This document shows positions 47,024-57,000 of a stretch of DNA of 64,000 nt, piece by piece. The notes beneath the pieces are model-generated. The model made no database searches and was not told where the DNA came from. It worked only from the letters and a program-made list of their open reading frames with translations. Each line of letters opens with the position of its first letter. Positions within the stretch are counted from its first letter, which is position 1. This DNA is from BQJU01 sp965229635. Its GTDB lineage: Bacteria; Bacteroidota; Bacteroidia; Chitinophagales; Saprospiraceae. The stretch covers positions 2,170,001-2,234,000 of the forward strand of contig OZ245894.1 in the NCBI GenBank assembly GCA_965229635.1, written 5' to 3'. The position numbers were made by a program, and so were the translations under genes.

Positions 47024-47052
47024 ATTAAAATAAAAAATGTGTTTATTTTAAT
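47024..47052. repeat. A+T-rich 11-bp inverted repeat after sdaA
   Basis: The arm attaaaataaa (47024-47034) pairs exactly with tttattttaat (47042-47052) around a 7-base loop, 25 bases after the serine dehydratase stop. It may act as a weak terminator; no strong G+C stem is present. Confidence 0.5.
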
Positions 47053-47129
47053 GTAAGCAGGGCACATCTCTTGATATAAAGTGGTTTTATCTTTAAATTG
47101 AAAGGTAAAATCATCAATCCCCAGCCAAG

Positions 47130-48665
47130 ATGAATGCCCATATTCAACTACACACCATTACGAAACTGAATGCTGTTTGCTTCTACGCCAGAAAAGATCA
47201 GGCAGTTAAGAAGGCATCGGAAAGGTTTTTTGAAACCTTTCTTAATTACTATATGCAGGATATCAAATATCAGGAAATTGATCTGCTGACCAATGATCAG
47301 TTGGAGAAATTGTGCAAGGACGTTGAATTGGTAGTTATCCTGTACAGTGCCAATTTAAGGAAGTTCAATATCTGGAAGGCGTTTCCGATCAAAAGAATCA
47401 TCAGTAAACACCATTTGAAGCTGTTGTCGGCTGCATGTGTGCTGGTCGATAACTTTGAGCCGGTTGATAATCCATTGGCCAAGTTGCCAAAGCTTCCATC
47501 CAATCACAAGCCTATTCTGAGTCAATACTGGAACGCACCGGAGAATGCCTTTGAAGTCATTTTTCGGGAGCTTATGCCCCTTTGCCAAATACAGATTGCA
47601 AGAAAGCTAGAAGTTTATGATGCCTGGCAGGGGACCTTACGGGGAAATGATTTAGAAAGTTATGAGTCTTTTTACGAAAATTATCCACACTCTCCCTTTG
47701 CTGTTGAAGCTCAAAAAAAATACCAGGAACTCTCCGAAAAGCAACTATGGCAGGAAACCATCAAAACCAACACGATTCACGCTTACGTCGACTATTTAAT
47801 GGATGATTCGATGGAGGTAAAGGCACACCAGTTTGCGGCAGCAAAAAAGATTTTTGAACTGGAAGAGGATGTTGATCGTCGGTGGGCAGAAGTACAGCAA
47901 CAGGGACTTACCAAGCTACGTTATCAATTTATGAACTTCTACGCTGAATGGGCGGGTAAAAGAAAGGCGGCTCAGGGCATTGTTCCCATATTGGGTACCA
48001 ATAATAATGCTACGCTGGATGCCCGGGTTAAAAAGTATGCCTTTGATGCCTATGCAACGGTGAATAACCAGCCATTTTTATACAAAAAGGAAAAATTTGA
48101 TAAGGAGCATTTAGAGACTAACTACCTTGACTATTTGGCGGCAAAACAGCGTAAATCTCACGAAATCTTTGATTATCAAATCTATGTCAAAAACTTCAAG
48201 CAGCAGGTTGCAAATTTGGGACGAATTGTAAAAGATACCAGGGGAAAACAGGGCAACCTGATTGTTATGGGACTGCTTTTGCTGGCTTTCTACCTGATTA
48301 TGTGGCGCATTTTGGGTACCGCCGCCATTTTACTTTTACTACCAACGCTTGTAGTACTTTTTTACCTGGCCAATTGCCATGGCAATGTTGGCACCGATAT
48401 CAAAAACTTGCAAAAGGGTATTGCCTCACTCAATTGCCTCGGCGTATTGTTGAGAGTTGCCATGGTTCGGCACGATAATAATACGGTCACTTCAATCATC
48501 AACTTTTCCCGGTTTGTGGAAAAGAAGGCCGCGGAGATTCATCAGAAATCCATGCTCAATTATTTCTACCACTCCGCGACAACATTGCTGGGTAAAGAAA
48601 TGGAGGTGCCGGAGGAATTCACCGATGCACTGGAAGCAGGCCAATCAGACAAGTCTGAGGGCTAA
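47130..48665 (+). CDS. Membrane protein with N-terminal degenerate TIR-like domain
   Basis: This 511-residue protein has no signal peptide. Residues about 14-150 read as a divergent TIR fold: AVCFYARKDQAVKKA (strand A and its Arg-Lys-Asp), LCKDVELVVILYSANL, then VLVDNFEPVDNPLAKLPKLP with SNHKPILSQYWNAPENAFEV, the typical TIR C-terminal block (LP-x-x-x-KPI-x-x-W-x-N-x-x-x-AF). The usual catalytic glutamate position reads as KAFPIKRII, so NADase activity is unlikely. A helical region with short-repeat features follows (about 155-260). Two adjacent transmembrane helices (about 375-415, GLLLLAFYLIMWRILG and AAILLLLPTLVVLFYLANC) anchor it. The domain call is mine from pattern only; the alternative is an unrelated Rossmann-like domain. 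Confidence 0.7.
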   Translation: MNAHIQLHTITKLNAVCFYARKDQAVKKASERFFETFLNYYMQDIKYQEIDLLTNDQLEKLCKDVELVVILYSANLRKFNIWKAFPIKRIISKHHLKLLSAACVLVDNFEPVDNPLAKLPKLPSNHKPILSQYWNAPENAFEVIFRELMPLCQIQIARKLEVYDAWQGTLRGNDLESYESFYENYPHSPFAVEAQKKYQELSEKQLWQETIKTNTIHAYVDYLMDDSMEVKAHQFAAAKKIFELEEDVDRRWAEVQQQGLTKLRYQFMNFYAEWAGKRKAAQGIVPILGTNNNATLDARVKKYAFDAYATVNNQPFLYKKEKFDKEHLETNYLDYLAAKQRKSHEIFDYQIYVKNFKQQVANLGRIVKDTRGKQGNLIVMGLLLLAFYLIMWRILGTAAILLLLPTLVVLFYLANCHGNVGTDIKNLQKGIASLNCLGVLLRVAMVRHDNNTVTSIINFSRFVEKKAAEIHQKSMLNYFYHSATTLLGKEMEVPEEFTDALEAGQSDKSEG

Positions 48666-48710
48666 GAGGTTTTCATGGTGAGATGGGTTCTTCTGTTGTG
48701 GTGGGACATT

Positions 48711-48740
48711 AAAAAGCAGCAGCCCCGCCCGGACTGCTGC
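48711..48740 (-). terminator. Intrinsic terminator of the third T9SS gene
   Basis: Arms gcagcag (48716-48722) and ctgctgc (48734-48740) form a 7-bp G+C-rich stem with an 11-base loop that can pair further (cccg/cggg). On the minus strand five T follow. It lies 22 bases past the stop at 48763. Confidence 0.8.
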
Positions 48741-48762
48741 GTTCAATTGAATTTATTGAAAA

Positions 48763-50337
48763 CTATTCAATCACCAATTTTTTAATTGTTCTTTGCCCAT
48801 TTTTGTCAAGTATACAAATGGTGTACAGCCCTGGTGGGTAATGCCGGATATTGAAGGTTGTTGTACCTATTTGTGCTTGTATAGTTCTTCCGTCTAGTTT
48901 TTGCCCGTTGATATCCAATAGGTGGATTTGATAAACGCTGCTACTTTCATTCCCCTTTGGTAAAGTGACAGTCACAAGGTCCTTTGCCGGATTGGGAAAG
49001 ACCTCCAAATCTAAGGAAGAATCTGCCATATGCCCTTCCTGATTACCATTTGGAGCAGCAAAGGGAGAAGGTGGATATTGAATCCCGCCCGAAATAGGGA
49101 TGCTCAAATATTGGCTGCCACAGGATCCGAAATCGATCTGAACAGCAATTTCATTGAGCCCAACTCCATGATTGTTGGGTGTGAATTCATTGTTGTTATC
49201 GTCGTAGCTTCCTACTTTAAAATTAATGCCTGGATCTACCCAATAGCCTACGGAAAAACCATTGAGGCTTCCCAGCCCCAAAGCATTGGAAACGGATTGG
49301 TTTACATAAAGTGGACCGGAAATCGGTTTTACAATAATCCCATTATTTTGCAGCACGGCCCAGATAAAGGCATCCTCCGGGTCATGAATTACCCCATTAT
49401 TGATGAAAGTCGCGTTGCTATTACTAACATGTGGGGAGGTTGAATTTGAGAACAACCAGGCATCATTTTGAATGAGTGCATTGGCCAGATTGGCTATGTC
49501 TTTGTTAAAGTGTAGTTCGCCACAATTCAAGTTATAAACTTCTCCCTGATTGTAGAGATTATAAGTGACACTGGCGGAATTAATTTGAATAATGCCTCCA
49601 TCATTTTCGATTATTCCGGTGGACGTGTTTTGGATTCCTTGTCCTGTATAATAGCCAATTTCAACCATGCCTCCACTTACATTTGTAAATACTGCTCGGT
49701 TGTAAATACCGGTGTTCGTGGCATTAATGCTGATCAGGTCTTCATTATAAAAAGATGCATTATTTTCAACAAAGATCCCTACTTGACAGTCAAGGATTTC
49801 TATATCCGAAAAGTTTTCAAAATCACCTTGATTATAGAGGCCAACTGAGGTGATTTCTGTAATTGATAAATCACCAGAATTACTGGCATATCCGCCAGTA
49901 GCGTTATGAAAACCACGCCACTTTTCGTCAATCACCAGGGTACCCGCAGAGCGATTAATGAAAATACCTGCATTGTAGATGCCGGTTTGAAAACTGCTCA
50001 TTCCGTTAAGGACTCTTAGGGTACCGTAGTTGTTAATTTCTCCGTTGTTTTCGATAGATCTTGTATCAGTTGTGCCAAGTACATCCAGCTGAATTCCCTG
50101 TGCAATATAAAGAGAACTCCCAGCCTGGATTTCGATTGAACCGACATCCTGGGTAGGATTCAAAAGATAGGCATCACCGGAGTTGATGATGGCTTTATCA
50201 TTGGGACCGGGCACTTGTGCCGGCGACCAGTTGGAGGCTCTTGTCCATTTGCCCACACCACCGATCCAGGTAATGTTGATAGCAAAACAGGAATAGCTCA
50301 GAAAAATGCAGAAAAAAAGGTATAGAAGTTTTTTCAT
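48763..50337 (-). CDS. T9SS-secreted protein sharing the repeated module of the giant adhesin
   Basis: This 524-residue protein has a signal peptide (MKKLLYLFFCIFLSYSCFA) followed immediately by ITWIGGVGKWTRASNWSPAQ, the same TWxG...W...NWSP opening as the duplicated module in the 2507-residue protein. The body has the same alternating NNG/NYG/NKG strand pattern (IENNGEINNYGTL) and the same closing block (GLGSLNGFSVGYWVDPG, NEFTPNNHGVGLNEIAVQID). A type A sorting domain ends it (LDLEVFPNPAKDLVTVTLPK, PPGLYTICILDKNGQR). It is a single-module relative of the giant protein and probably surface-exposed. Function is unknown; adhesion is a guess. Confidence 0.88.
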   Translation of the reverse strand: MKKLLYLFFCIFLSYSCFAINITWIGGVGKWTRASNWSPAQVPGPNDKAIINSGDAYLLNPTQDVGSIEIQAGSSLYIAQGIQLDVLGTTDTRSIENNGEINNYGTLRVLNGMSSFQTGIYNAGIFINRSAGTLVIDEKWRGFHNATGGYASNSGDLSITEITSVGLYNQGDFENFSDIEILDCQVGIFVENNASFYNEDLISINATNTGIYNRAVFTNVSGGMVEIGYYTGQGIQNTSTGIIENDGGIIQINSASVTYNLYNQGEVYNLNCGELHFNKDIANLANALIQNDAWLFSNSTSPHVSNSNATFINNGVIHDPEDAFIWAVLQNNGIIVKPISGPLYVNQSVSNALGLGSLNGFSVGYWVDPGINFKVGSYDDNNNEFTPNNHGVGLNEIAVQIDFGSCGSQYLSIPISGGIQYPPSPFAAPNGNQEGHMADSSLDLEVFPNPAKDLVTVTLPKGNESSSVYQIHLLDINGQKLDGRTIQAQIGTTTFNIRHYPPGLYTICILDKNGQRTIKKLVIE

Positions 50338-50491
50338 GGTAGGGATGGGTTTTAAAATGATAGAATAGTGTTTCTGCTACAAATATCCCATTTGCAGATG
50401 GGGCAAGCCTCCATGAAAACTGAGGGTTTAACAATTATGGGAATTCATGGAGTGCAGGGCGTGAGATAGGTAATTGAGAGGAAAAATCGTT

Positions 50492-50529
50492 ATAAAAATA
50501 ATGATGATATTTATAATGATTATTTTTAT
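50492..50529. repeat. A+T-rich inverted repeat downstream of the response regulator gene
   Basis: The arm ataaaaataat (50492-50502) pairs exactly with attatttttat (50519-50529). Flanking atgatgata and catcatgat add further symmetry. It lies 49 bases beyond the response-regulator stop on the minus strand, so it may serve as a weak terminator, or as a site upstream of the 48763-50337 gene. Confidence 0.5.
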
Positions 50530-50577
50530 CATCATGATAAAAGTAACGAATTTTATTCGGAGAGGGCTTACACCCAA

Positions 50578-51219
50578 TTATTCCAGTAATCCGTATTCCA
50601 GGCTGGTACGCACCAATCCGGCCGTATTGCGGGCACCGAGCTTGATGAGTAAATTACGACGGTGCGTCTCCACAGTGCCAAAGCTGATGAACAGCTTCTC
50701 GGCGATTTCTGAAGTGGTGTATTCTTCTACAATGAGCTGTAGGACCTGCTTTTCCCGGCGGGAAAGTTTGGGAAACGGAGAGGCCTTGGTTTTTTCAGAT
50801 TTGCCGGAAAGGCTCGACATGATGATCTCTGAAACTTCATCACTGAAGTACTTTTTGCCGGCCAATACCGCTCTGATACCTTCTAGTACTTCACCTTTAC
50901 CTGCATTCTTGAGCAAATAACCGTGTGCTCCGTTCTTGAGCATGAGCTTGATCAGACTGGCCTCCTTGAGCATGGAAAGGGCTAAAATCTTGATGTCGGG
51001 ATAATCTTTGCTGATCTTTTTGCAGGTCTCTACCCCGTTGAGCACGGGCATATTGATGTCGAGAATGACCAGCTCAAATGGCTTTTCCTTCAACAGCGCC
51101 AATGCCTGTTGTCCGTCATTGGCCTCGCCGGCACAATTGAGGTCGGCCTCGTCTGATAGCATGAGCTTGATACCATCAATGACGAGTTGGTGATCATCAG
51201 CAATCAGGACATTTATCAT
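50578..51219 (-). CDS. NarL/LuxR-family response regulator
   Basis: This 213-residue protein has a receiver domain at residues 1-120 (VLIADDHQLVIDGIKLML; phosphoacceptor Asp54 in LVILDINMPVLNG; LALSMLKEASLIKLMLKNGA) and a LuxR-type HTH at about 150-210 (LSRREKQVLQLIVEEYTTSE, AEKLFISFGTVETHRRNLL). It is the natural partner of the HisKA_3 kinase at 52066-54024 on the same strand. The two are separated by 846 bases holding a decayed T9SS gene. Confidence 0.95.
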   Translation of the reverse strand: MINVLIADDHQLVIDGIKLMLSDEADLNCAGEANDGQQALALLKEKPFELVILDINMPVLNGVETCKKISKDYPDIKILALSMLKEASLIKLMLKNGAHGYLLKNAGKGEVLEGIRAVLAGKKYFSDEVSEIIMSSLSGKSEKTKASPFPKLSRREKQVLQLIVEEYTTSEIAEKLFISFGTVETHRRNLLIKLGARNTAGLVRTSLEYGLLE

Positions 51220-51292
51220 TGTATTTGGGTTAGTCGTGTTCTCAACAAAGATACAAGCTTATTGTTGAAACCAGTCCATTACGATTAGGTAT

Positions 51293-51333
51293 AAATAAAA
51301 AACAGTTCCACCCTTGCTCAATTAGTGGAACTG
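51293..51333 (-). terminator. Intrinsic terminator after the decayed T9SS gene
   Basis: Arms cagttccac (51303-51311) and gtggaactg (51325-51333) form a perfect 9-bp stem; on the minus strand a T-rich run (ttttttattt) follows. It lies 45 bases beyond the old stop at 51378-51380, showing that the remnant was once a complete transcription unit. Confidence 0.75.
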
Positions 51334-51377
51334 CCTCAAAATACAGATAAATGTCCCTTCTTCTATTCTTTAAGATC

Positions 51378-51684
51378 TTACTGATTCATAATTTTTGCCC
51401 GATAAATTTTTTGCCCGTCCTCAATAGTTAATGTATACATACCTGAGGGTAGCGATGACAGGTCTAGTGACGGCGATACCGCCGTTTTAATCTGTAGCCG
51501 ACCTAGAGGTCGTGTAGACGCATTTGGCTTTTTGCCGAAACCTCGCTAGGAACCTGTATATTGACAATTCCCTGGCTCGGATTTGGAATTACTTTGAGGG
51601 GCTTTATTTCAATCGTTTCGTTGAGTGCAGTTGCAAGAAAATCGATGTATTCAATTCCAAAATGTGGTAGGTTTTAAAGTTTTT
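51378..51684 (-). pseudogene. Decayed T9SS sorting-domain gene remnant with frameshift
   Basis: On the minus strand, 51672 to about 51514 reads FGIEYIDFLATALNETIEIK then PLKVIPNPSQGIVNIQVPSE and QMRLHDL before a stop. Shifting frame at that point gives LGRLQIKTAVSPSLDL, SSLPSGMYTLTIEDG and QKIYRAKIMNQ, ending at a stop at 51378-51380. Joined, this is a standard type A sorting domain (PNPS..., LHDLLGR, LPSGMYTLTI) broken by one frameshift in the HDL-LGR turn. Just upstream an ATG at 51682-51684 opens MKNFKTYHILELNTSIFLQL in a third frame, which may be the original start, so most of the coding body seems to have been lost by internal deletion. The mature function cannot be recovered. Confidence 0.75.
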
Positions 51685-52065
51685 CATAGTGATGAGCTTG
51701 GACCTTTACGGCGCTGGAATATACCAGCCATTTTATGATTCACAAGGTCGGAAAGTCATTAAAATTGGAGTTCACTGAATTCCGTGAGGCAGAAAAAATA
51801 CTGGAATTCATGGAGGGAAATTAGTTTAGAGTGTAGTGTGTAGGAGTTTAGAGGGGTAGCGCTTGGTTATTTTGTTGGTGCCTTGAATTTGGGAAGGCTG
51901 TTTTTAGTTTAGCGTTTAGGAAGGTTTAGAGTTTAGAGAAGGTTGACTGCTGACCATTCTGCAAATTCTGTAATTCTGGGAATTCTGCTTTAGTATTGGT
52001 GATTGGTGAAGTGGTGATGGGTGAGAGGGGAGACATTGATACTGCAAATTCTGCTCTAATTCTGC
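51685..52065. repeat. Low-complexity intergenic repeats (gtttag, aattctg, ggtgaagtggtga)
   Basis: No gene is seen. The stretch 51830-51945 repeats gtttag/tttagag; 51955-51990 and 52040-52070 repeat attctg six or more times; and 51996-52035 holds ggtgaagtggtgatgggtga. A similar sequence (reverse complement ggtgaagtggtgaggggtga) occurs near 60842-60875. These look like slippage-prone or dispersed intergenic repeats. Confidence 0.5.
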
Positions 52066-54024
52066 TCACTCCTGCTCCGGAATATGCACCGTCACTGTGG
52101 TGCCTTCGCCGGGAATGCTATCCATGTCGAGGTTGCCGCGCAGGAAACGAACACGAGATTCTATGCTGGTCATACCAACGGACTTCTGCTGGCGGGCGGC
52201 CTGTACGTCGAAGCCTTTACCATCGTCTTCTACGATGAGGGTCAATTCCTCGTTGTGCTGGATGAGTTGAATGAGGATATTTTGCGCTCCGGCGTGTTTG
52301 AGAACGTTGTTGATTAGCTCCTGTAGGATGCGGAACAACATGATGGATACCTTCTTTGGAGGTTCCTTGACCAGTCCGATGATGTCGAGCTGGCAATCGA
52401 TACCCTGCTGACGGATTTGTCCGGCGAGGTCTTCGGTGGCGCCGATCAGGCCGGAAAGCATGAGGGCGCGGGGCATCATGTTTTGGGAAATGCGGCGTAC
52501 TTCCACACAGGCCTCATCGATCAGGTTGTTGGTCTTTTGGTATAAGCCTTCCGATTGACCTTCATCGCTTTTGCCACGGATGGCGCCGAAGTGTGCTTTG
52601 ACTGTAGTGAGCAATCCGCCTAGGCCATCGTGCAGGTCCTGAGCGATGCGGATGCGTTCATTTTCCTGTCCTTCCAGCATGGCATTGAGGGTGCCCAGTT
52701 TTTTCTCCTGTTCCAGCTGGCGGATCCGTTGATCCTGGATTTGTGCTGCCTGATCATTCAGTTTTTTATTCGTCTCGATTCTTTGGCGAAAGCCCAAAAA
52801 AATGGCGATGGCCAAGAGGGCCAGCAGGATCGAACTGCCCAGCAGTACGTTGCGCTCCTGCGTTTTTTGGTTCAGCTCCAGCTCCTTGATCACCAGGGCG
52901 TTTTCCTTTTTTTCGGTTTCGTACTGGACTTGGAGCTGGTTGAGGTTTTCTTCCGTTTCGGCGCTACGCAGGCTATCGGCAATGGTTTTGTATTGTTCCA
53001 GGTATTCCAGGGCGGCAGTGGCATCACCTGTTAATTTATTGATTTCGTACAATTGGTAGAATGCCCGTCCGCGCCGGTAAGCGGAGCCGATACCCTGGTA
53101 CGACATTTGTGCCGAATCATAGGCCGCAATGGCAGCGGAATAATCTTCCTTTGACCGATAATAGTCGCCAAGATCTTCGTAGCACCACCCCGCCAGGAAT
53201 TTATTATTGATTTTACCGTAATGCTCAATGGCCCGATTTAGGCGAGCCGTAAAATTTTCCTCATCGTCACTGTCAAAGAGGTACATGCCCACGTGTTCGG
53301 GGATCTCCATCATTTCTTTACTCGTCTTCCTTTCCTGCTGAAAGGCCTCCCATTTTTTGCGAAAGTCGGCAAACTGATCAAAGCGTTCGTGGGTAAAATA
53401 AAACAGGTTGATCATGTACAATAAAAAACCCTGATCCATCCGGCTATCCCCCTTCTGTACCGTTTCGTAAGCCTTCAGAAAATAGCGTTCCGCCTTATCG
53501 GTTTCTCCAAGGTCGGCAAACATTTGGGCCAAACCCGAATACACATACCAAATATCATAAGGTTCTCCCTGTTGGAGAAACAATTTTTCGGCTTGTGAAA
53601 AGTAATAAAAGGCCGAATCCTGTTGAAAGCCCCGCCGGTAGGTTAGGCCGAGATTGGTGTAAACTGTAGGCAGCTCTTCATCTATTTGATGTTCTTTGAT
53701 TAAGGAAAGCGCCCGAAAATATTGATTCTTAGCTTCCTCAAATTGGCCCTTATTGTGATACCATAACCCCAGGCGCAGATAAATTAAGGTAATCATTCGG
53801 TAGTCTTCCAGCTTTTCAGCCAGCGCCAATCCTTGCTCGCTGAGAATTTTAGTGCTATCGTGCGACCACATCTGGTAGTGTTCCACCAAAGCAAAAATGG
53901 CCTCCATTTTCTGTTGTTCATCGGTGGTGGATTGCACCACTTGCCGCAAGCTGTCTACTCGTCCGGTAGCGGTAACAAAAAGCGGTAGAGATAAGAGTAA
54001 TAACAAGAAGCATTTTCGAATCAC
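52066..54024 (-). CDS. TPR-containing sensor histidine kinase (HisKA_3)
   Basis: This 652-residue sensor begins with a signal peptide (MIRKCFLLLLLSLPLFVTAT). About six or seven TPR units fill the periplasmic part (about 30-370; e.g. AKNQYFRALSLIKEHQI, AERYFLKAYETVQKGD). A transmembrane helix lies at about 394-414 (VLLGSSILLALLAIAIFLGF). HisKA_3 has His465 (RIAQDLHDGLGGLLTT), and the ATPase has LQELINNVLKHAGAQNI, DDGKGFDVQA and GEGTTVTVHIP. It should phosphorylate the NarL-type regulator at 50578-51219. It also lies 11 bases after the stop of the 1439-residue conflict protein, on the same strand, so read-through from that operon is possible. Confidence 0.93.
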   Translation of the reverse strand: MIRKCFLLLLLSLPLFVTATGRVDSLRQVVQSTTDEQQKMEAIFALVEHYQMWSHDSTKILSEQGLALAEKLEDYRMITLIYLRLGLWYHNKGQFEEAKNQYFRALSLIKEHQIDEELPTVYTNLGLTYRRGFQQDSAFYYFSQAEKLFLQQGEPYDIWYVYSGLAQMFADLGETDKAERYFLKAYETVQKGDSRMDQGFLLYMINLFYFTHERFDQFADFRKKWEAFQQERKTSKEMMEIPEHVGMYLFDSDDEENFTARLNRAIEHYGKINNKFLAGWCYEDLGDYYRSKEDYSAAIAAYDSAQMSYQGIGSAYRRGRAFYQLYEINKLTGDATAALEYLEQYKTIADSLRSAETEENLNQLQVQYETEKKENALVIKELELNQKTQERNVLLGSSILLALLAIAIFLGFRQRIETNKKLNDQAAQIQDQRIRQLEQEKKLGTLNAMLEGQENERIRIAQDLHDGLGGLLTTVKAHFGAIRGKSDEGQSEGLYQKTNNLIDEACVEVRRISQNMMPRALMLSGLIGATEDLAGQIRQQGIDCQLDIIGLVKEPPKKVSIMLFRILQELINNVLKHAGAQNILIQLIQHNEELTLIVEDDGKGFDVQAARQQKSVGMTSIESRVRFLRGNLDMDSIPGEGTTVTVHIPEQE

Positions 54025-54035
54025 GGGATCAATAT

Positions 54036-57000
54036 TTAAATCTTTAGCAAGCCTTCCGCCAATTGGGGCCGCTCGGCCAGGCGAGTCACCATTTCTACAA
54101 AGTTACGAATGGGCATGGTTTTTTCCTTACGGAAATAGGCCTCCACTTCTTTGCGAATGCGGTCTTGCAAATCATGCGGCAATTTTTCAGCGGGTTCTTT
54201 GAGCCAGTAGTCAATATCTGGCCGTTCGAGGGGGGAGATTTGGGGAAGGGCGATGAGATTTGGGTTTTTAACCTTATTGAGTTGTGGCAAGGTCTCTTCG
54301 GACATAAAATAGATCAACAGTCGATTAGGCGTTTTATCCAGATCATTAAAAAATAGTTCATAGAGCTGATTCAGAACAGTTACCCAGTCCTTCGACCGAA
54401 ACTTTTGTAAATTGTAGCCCACAATCACCACATTGCCTTCGCGTAGTCGTTGATTGATTGGCTCCACGATATCCGTTACCTCCTTGATGCCTTCCACATT
54501 TAAGGCCCTGCCTAGTTGTTGGCTCAAGCCAATACCCCAATTGTCGGCATCAATTTCACCAAGATCCAGACGTAAGATTGTAGCCCCTTCATTTATTTCA
54601 CTGATCTGCAATAATGCTTTTAGTAGCAAGCCCGGTGCATTTTCAGTTCTTCCCTGAAGAATGGTTATTGGGTGCTGAATTTGCCTTTGTTTTTCCTCGT
54701 AGCTGTATTTTTGGCGGACGAAGTTGAGTTGGAGCAGGGCTTCCTTCAACTGCTGGGAAAAGGCATCATCTGCCTCAGGTTCTTCTTTATCGGTGATCAA
54801 TCGCCATTCGTTAAATTGATTACTAGGCGCATAAATACCTTCGGCAGCCGTAGCTTTTCCTTCAGCATCATCTAGATTTTCAATAAAAAATATTGGATCT
54901 AGTTTGGTGTTAGATGCATCTATTTTCTTGTTTAAGGCATTTGTTGCTGCATCAATAAATGATGAGCCACCAGTTATTTCTTCATAAAACGTCTGAATAA
55001 ATGGTCCAACATCAACGTTTTCTGGAGGACTAACGATGACTGCCGGAATTCCTGCCTTTAGAAGAATATTCACCTCTTCATTGGTGGCCATACGATCAAG
55101 TACCACCACCTTCAAAAAAGGCGCCTTAATCAATTCCTCAAAAATAGCCATCGGATTATCCTCTGTTGAATCCATCACTGAAGAATTGGCATTATCATCG
55201 CGTAAATAATGAAACCAAACCAGCTCCTCTCGATAAGCTTGCAGTTTTTTTAGGATACCTTCCGGCCGGGCATTTTGCTCCGCATCCCAGTCAATATTAC
55301 CGTAGGAACTTAAGTTGTTGAGGTACATCCTGGACAGCACACTATTGACTTTCGTAGCGGTATATCCCTGTAAGGCGAGGTAAAACCTGGTCCTTTCCGG
55401 CATCTCCAGGATACCAGCCCGTTGATTGGCCTCCGCCGGGCGATTGCGTTCCGCCACCAGTTCTCCAACTCTTACGCCGATCTGATTGGCCACTCCGCGT
55501 ACGGCACCATCCAGATCTTTTGTCATATTCAATGCTGACCCACTGCCTGGCAATACCTGCCGTTGGGCCAGTGCCGGTACACTTTGCCAGTCACAGTTGC
55601 GGTAAATGACCGGCATCAATATTGAGTCTCCGGCATCCGCCCGCCGGGCGGCCACCTGCATTTCACGCTGGCAATATTCGGATTCCAGATAGGCTGGACT
55701 AATAATACTGATTACCATTTCCGCTTCGTGCAATACATCTTCAATGGATTTTTCGGCCGATTCGAGATTGCTCTCCTGAGCGATGGATTCGTAAGGATCG
55801 TAAATTTCCGCGCTGACAATGGGTTGTGCTTTGAATTCTGCCTTCAGACTTTCCACCATACGTTGGTCGGCTTCGGCATAGCTGAGGAAAATCTGGATGG
55901 GATCGGGGTGGGCGATATTGGCATCTTCATCACCTGTGACCAATATTGCCGAATTCAGATCGCCTTCTTCAATTTGGTTGATGACCTCCAGGGTAGCCAG
56001 GACAATCTGGTTCTTGTTTACAATCAGCTGCTTGGGATCTAGTGAGCCACCTCTTGCTTGCCTGTTGAATACATCTAACTGTTGCTCTAAAGTTTGTAAT
56101 TCTACACGTACCTTAGATTCTGCATGCAGACTCCTCTGCATTTCCGCGAAGGTCACATCAAGGTCATCAATCAACAGCTTCTTTAAGTGGAACTTTAGTG
56201 CCCCTAGGCCACCATATTGGCCATCCCCCGGCTGATCCCACGGTTGTTGCTGTGGCCTGTCAGTGTAATCATCCGCGATGATTCTTTGAACCGCCTGAAG
56301 AAGTGATTTCCTGATTTTATCAAGCTCAGAACCATACAGGTCTTGAGGAAGAAGACCCGAAATATTATCCTCATCCAATCGCTGGTACCGGGCTTCCAAA
56401 AGGATGAATTCATCAAAAATTTGGCTTTTGTGGATTAAATGCTGTTTGGTTTGGGTAAACAATTCCTTGAAACTATTCTGCTCAACCAGCCTTAACAATT
56501 CATCCCTAAATTGCTCAACTCCCTCCTCGATCTTGTAGGATTGTTGCTGCTGCTGAATTACCGTACTGGGCATACCCCACCCGCCTATCCCAATAAAGTC
56601 CGGATTGGTGAAAATCTCATAATCCGGATTTACCGGCTCTGAACCTACTGCATAAACTAAAGATTGCCCCTCCGCCAAACGCTCATAAAAAGCCTGCATC
56701 GAGGAATAGGGGTTTGCACCCCGGCTGAAACCTAAACTGCTTATAATCGAACGGACATTGCCAGTTGCTATTTCTCGAGCCTTCTCCTCGCTCATTGCCT
56801 GTGTATTTACCATGCAACGCAGACTGCGAAGCGGAGCAAGCAACTGGTGAATGGTCGAAACTGCTATTTTTATGGGGCTTTCGCCCAAATACACTTCCAA
56901 CCTACCGGAATTGGTATTGGAAAGGTTGAGATGCACAATCATTTCGTGCGGCGCATTTTCGCGGCAGCGATTGTACAATTCATCCAACGTGTGAAAAGTC

